From Lentisphaerota bacterium (lineage in GTDB: Bacteria; Verrucomicrobiota; Lentisphaeria; Oligosphaerales; JAFGRS01): a stretch of DNA of 5,882 nucleotides. The DNA lies in contig JAAYZO010000423.1 of NCBI GenBank assembly GCA_012514865.1, positions 1 to 5,882 on the forward strand, given 5' to 3'. The position numbers and the translations under genes are program-made. Position 1 is the first letter of the stretch. The number at the start of each line of letters is the position of its first letter. The notes beneath the pieces are model-generated. The model was given only the letters and a program-made list of their open reading frames with translations. It was not told the origin of the DNA and searched no databases. Of this stretch, positions 5,255 through 5,882 are shown piece by piece.

Positions 5255-5285
5255 GGCCGGGTTCCGTGGTCTGCAGGGGCCTGTC

Positions 5286-5293
5286 GGGAGGAG
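5286..5293 (+). promoter_or_regulatory. Ribosome binding site of third gene
   Basis: GGGAGGAG ends 6 nt before the ATG at 5300, and a signal peptide starts at that ATG. Together these fix the start of the gene that runs off the window. Confidence 0.8.
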
Positions 5294-5299
5294 TGTCTG

Positions 5300-5882
5300 A
5301 TGAGGACGATTCTGGGGGTCGCGGTCGCGTTGTCGGTGTTGCTCACAGCCCGCGGCCAGGAGGCGCCTGACCTGCGCCTGGGTGCCGGCGGACGGATTGT
5401 CACGGCCGAGAACGCGACGCCGGCCGAGCGCTTTGCCGCGGCGCAGATCAAGGCCTACCTCGACGCCATCACCGGCGCTGCGTTCCCCATCGTCGACGAG
5501 ACCGCCCACGACGGCACCCCGGCCATCCACGTCGGCCCGACCCGCCTGGCCGCGGCCCAGCAGGCCGGACCGTACGGCGCCGAAGAACACCACATCAAGG
5601 CCGTCGGCAACGATGTCTTCATCATGGGCGGACGCCCCCGCGGCGTGCTCTTCGGCGCCTTCGACTTCCTCGAGCGTTTCGGCGGTGTGCGCTTCCTGAG
5701 CATCGACGCCGAGCACGTGCCAAAGGCGGCCGCCGTGGTCGTGCCCGCCGGGACTGACCTGCGGCACCGCCCGGCCTTCCTCTACCGCGATATCTACCCC
5801 GGCCAGGCCGAGATACCCGGCCTCTACCGGCGCAAGGTCCGGCAGAACAGCAGCGGCACCGCCGAACTCGGCTTCAGCGAAC
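5300..5882 (+). CDS. Exported DUF4838-type protein with GH67/GH20b-like N-terminal domain (3' end outside window)
   Basis: Only the first 194 residues are present; the frame is open to the window edge. Residues 1-19 form a signal peptide (MRTILGVAVALSVLLTARG, likely cut before Gln20 after the A-R-G site). Residues about 28-150 match the small alpha/beta domain found before the barrel of GH67 alpha-glucuronidases, GH20 enzymes and DUF4838 proteins. Visible marks are AAAQIKAYLDAITGAAFPIV (47-66 by pattern), IHVGPTRLA (76-84), VFIMGGRPRGVLFGAFDFLE (106-125) and GGVRFLSIDAEHVPK (128-142). HRPAFLYRDIY (156-166) is the usual entry to the following barrel. Catalytic residues lie beyond the window, so activity is unknown; family members act on uronate- or hexosamine-containing glycans. 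It has its own ribosome binding site and a 498-bp gap upstream, suggesting separate transcription. The DUF4838 assignment is from pattern memory. Confidence 0.8.
   Translation, partial: MRTILGVAVALSVLLTARGQEAPDLRLGAGGRIVTAENATPAERFAAAQIKAYLDAITGAAFPIVDETAHDGTPAIHVGPTRLAAAQQAGPYGAEEHHIKAVGNDVFIMGGRPRGVLFGAFDFLERFGGVRFLSIDAEHVPKAAAVVVPAGTDLRHRPAFLYRDIYPGQAEIPGLYRRKVRQNSSGTAELGFSE

Larger units (their letters stand above)
4802..5299. other. 498-bp intergenic region with repeat copy B and hairpin train
   Basis: No supportable gene lies here. Just after the stop codon are two short GC hairpins, 4811-4822 (GGCG/CGCC) and 4832-4845 (GCGGC/GCCGC, loop GAGC), neither followed by a T-tract. Then come repeat copy B (4855-4990), the hairpin train (5001-5094), a hairpin at 5146-5168, a possible promoter near 5188-5196 and a small leader hairpin at 5238-5254. 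An open minus-strand frame across it includes the repeat and is rejected as coding. Confidence 0.7.

Noticed and set aside
4756..5451. 231-aa minus-strand open frame across the second intergenic region
   Set aside because: It overlaps the ends of two real genes, translates repeat copy B, and has no ribosome binding site or domain that I can support.

Overview
The window is very GC-rich DNA with three plus-strand genes, separated by long, hairpin-rich noncoding stretches. The GC-saturated third codon positions, clear Shine-Dalgarno sequences, loosely spaced carbohydrate-active proteins and many dispersed palindromic repeats fit a Planctomycetota-like or related environmental bacterium (PVC group, or possibly an Armatimonadota/Hydrogenedentes-type lineage). 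No rRNA, tRNA or phylogenetic marker is present, so this placement is an inference.

Layout: 1-325 is noncoding and holds a 157-bp REP-like element (52-208) and a leader hairpin. 326-2068 encodes an exported 580-aa protein that looks like a glycoside-hydrolase-type barrel followed by a carbohydrate-binding-like beta-sandwich. 2069-2503 is a 435-bp intergenic region with at least seven hairpins, including a double-hairpin REP-like unit. 2504-4801 encodes a 765-aa protein resembling the exo-rhamnogalacturonan lyase / YetA family (PcRGLX, PL26-like). 4802-5299 is a 498-bp intergenic region that carries a second, right-truncated copy of the first repeat (4855-4990), a train of four hairpins (5001-5094) and a possible extended -10 promoter. 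5300 to the window end is the N-terminal 194 residues of an exported protein with a GH67/GH20b-like N-terminal domain of the kind found in DUF4838 proteins.

The genes share a polysaccharide theme. Two have signal peptides, and the central lyase-like protein has none. A working model is that outer-compartment hydrolases trim plant- or algal-type acidic polysaccharide, and an internal lyase-like enzyme finishes unsaturated or rhamnose/uronate-containing oligosaccharides. The large gaps and separate ribosome binding sites argue against one tightly packed operon.

The most interesting content is noncoding. Two related multi-hairpin elements lie about 4.8 kb apart. One copy is closed by a perfect 15-bp inverted repeat and the other has lost its right arm. 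A 9-base motif, GCCGGATAG, occurs just downstream of three different hairpin modules. This suggests a family of modular REP/MITE-like elements, probably mobilised by a transposase encoded elsewhere.
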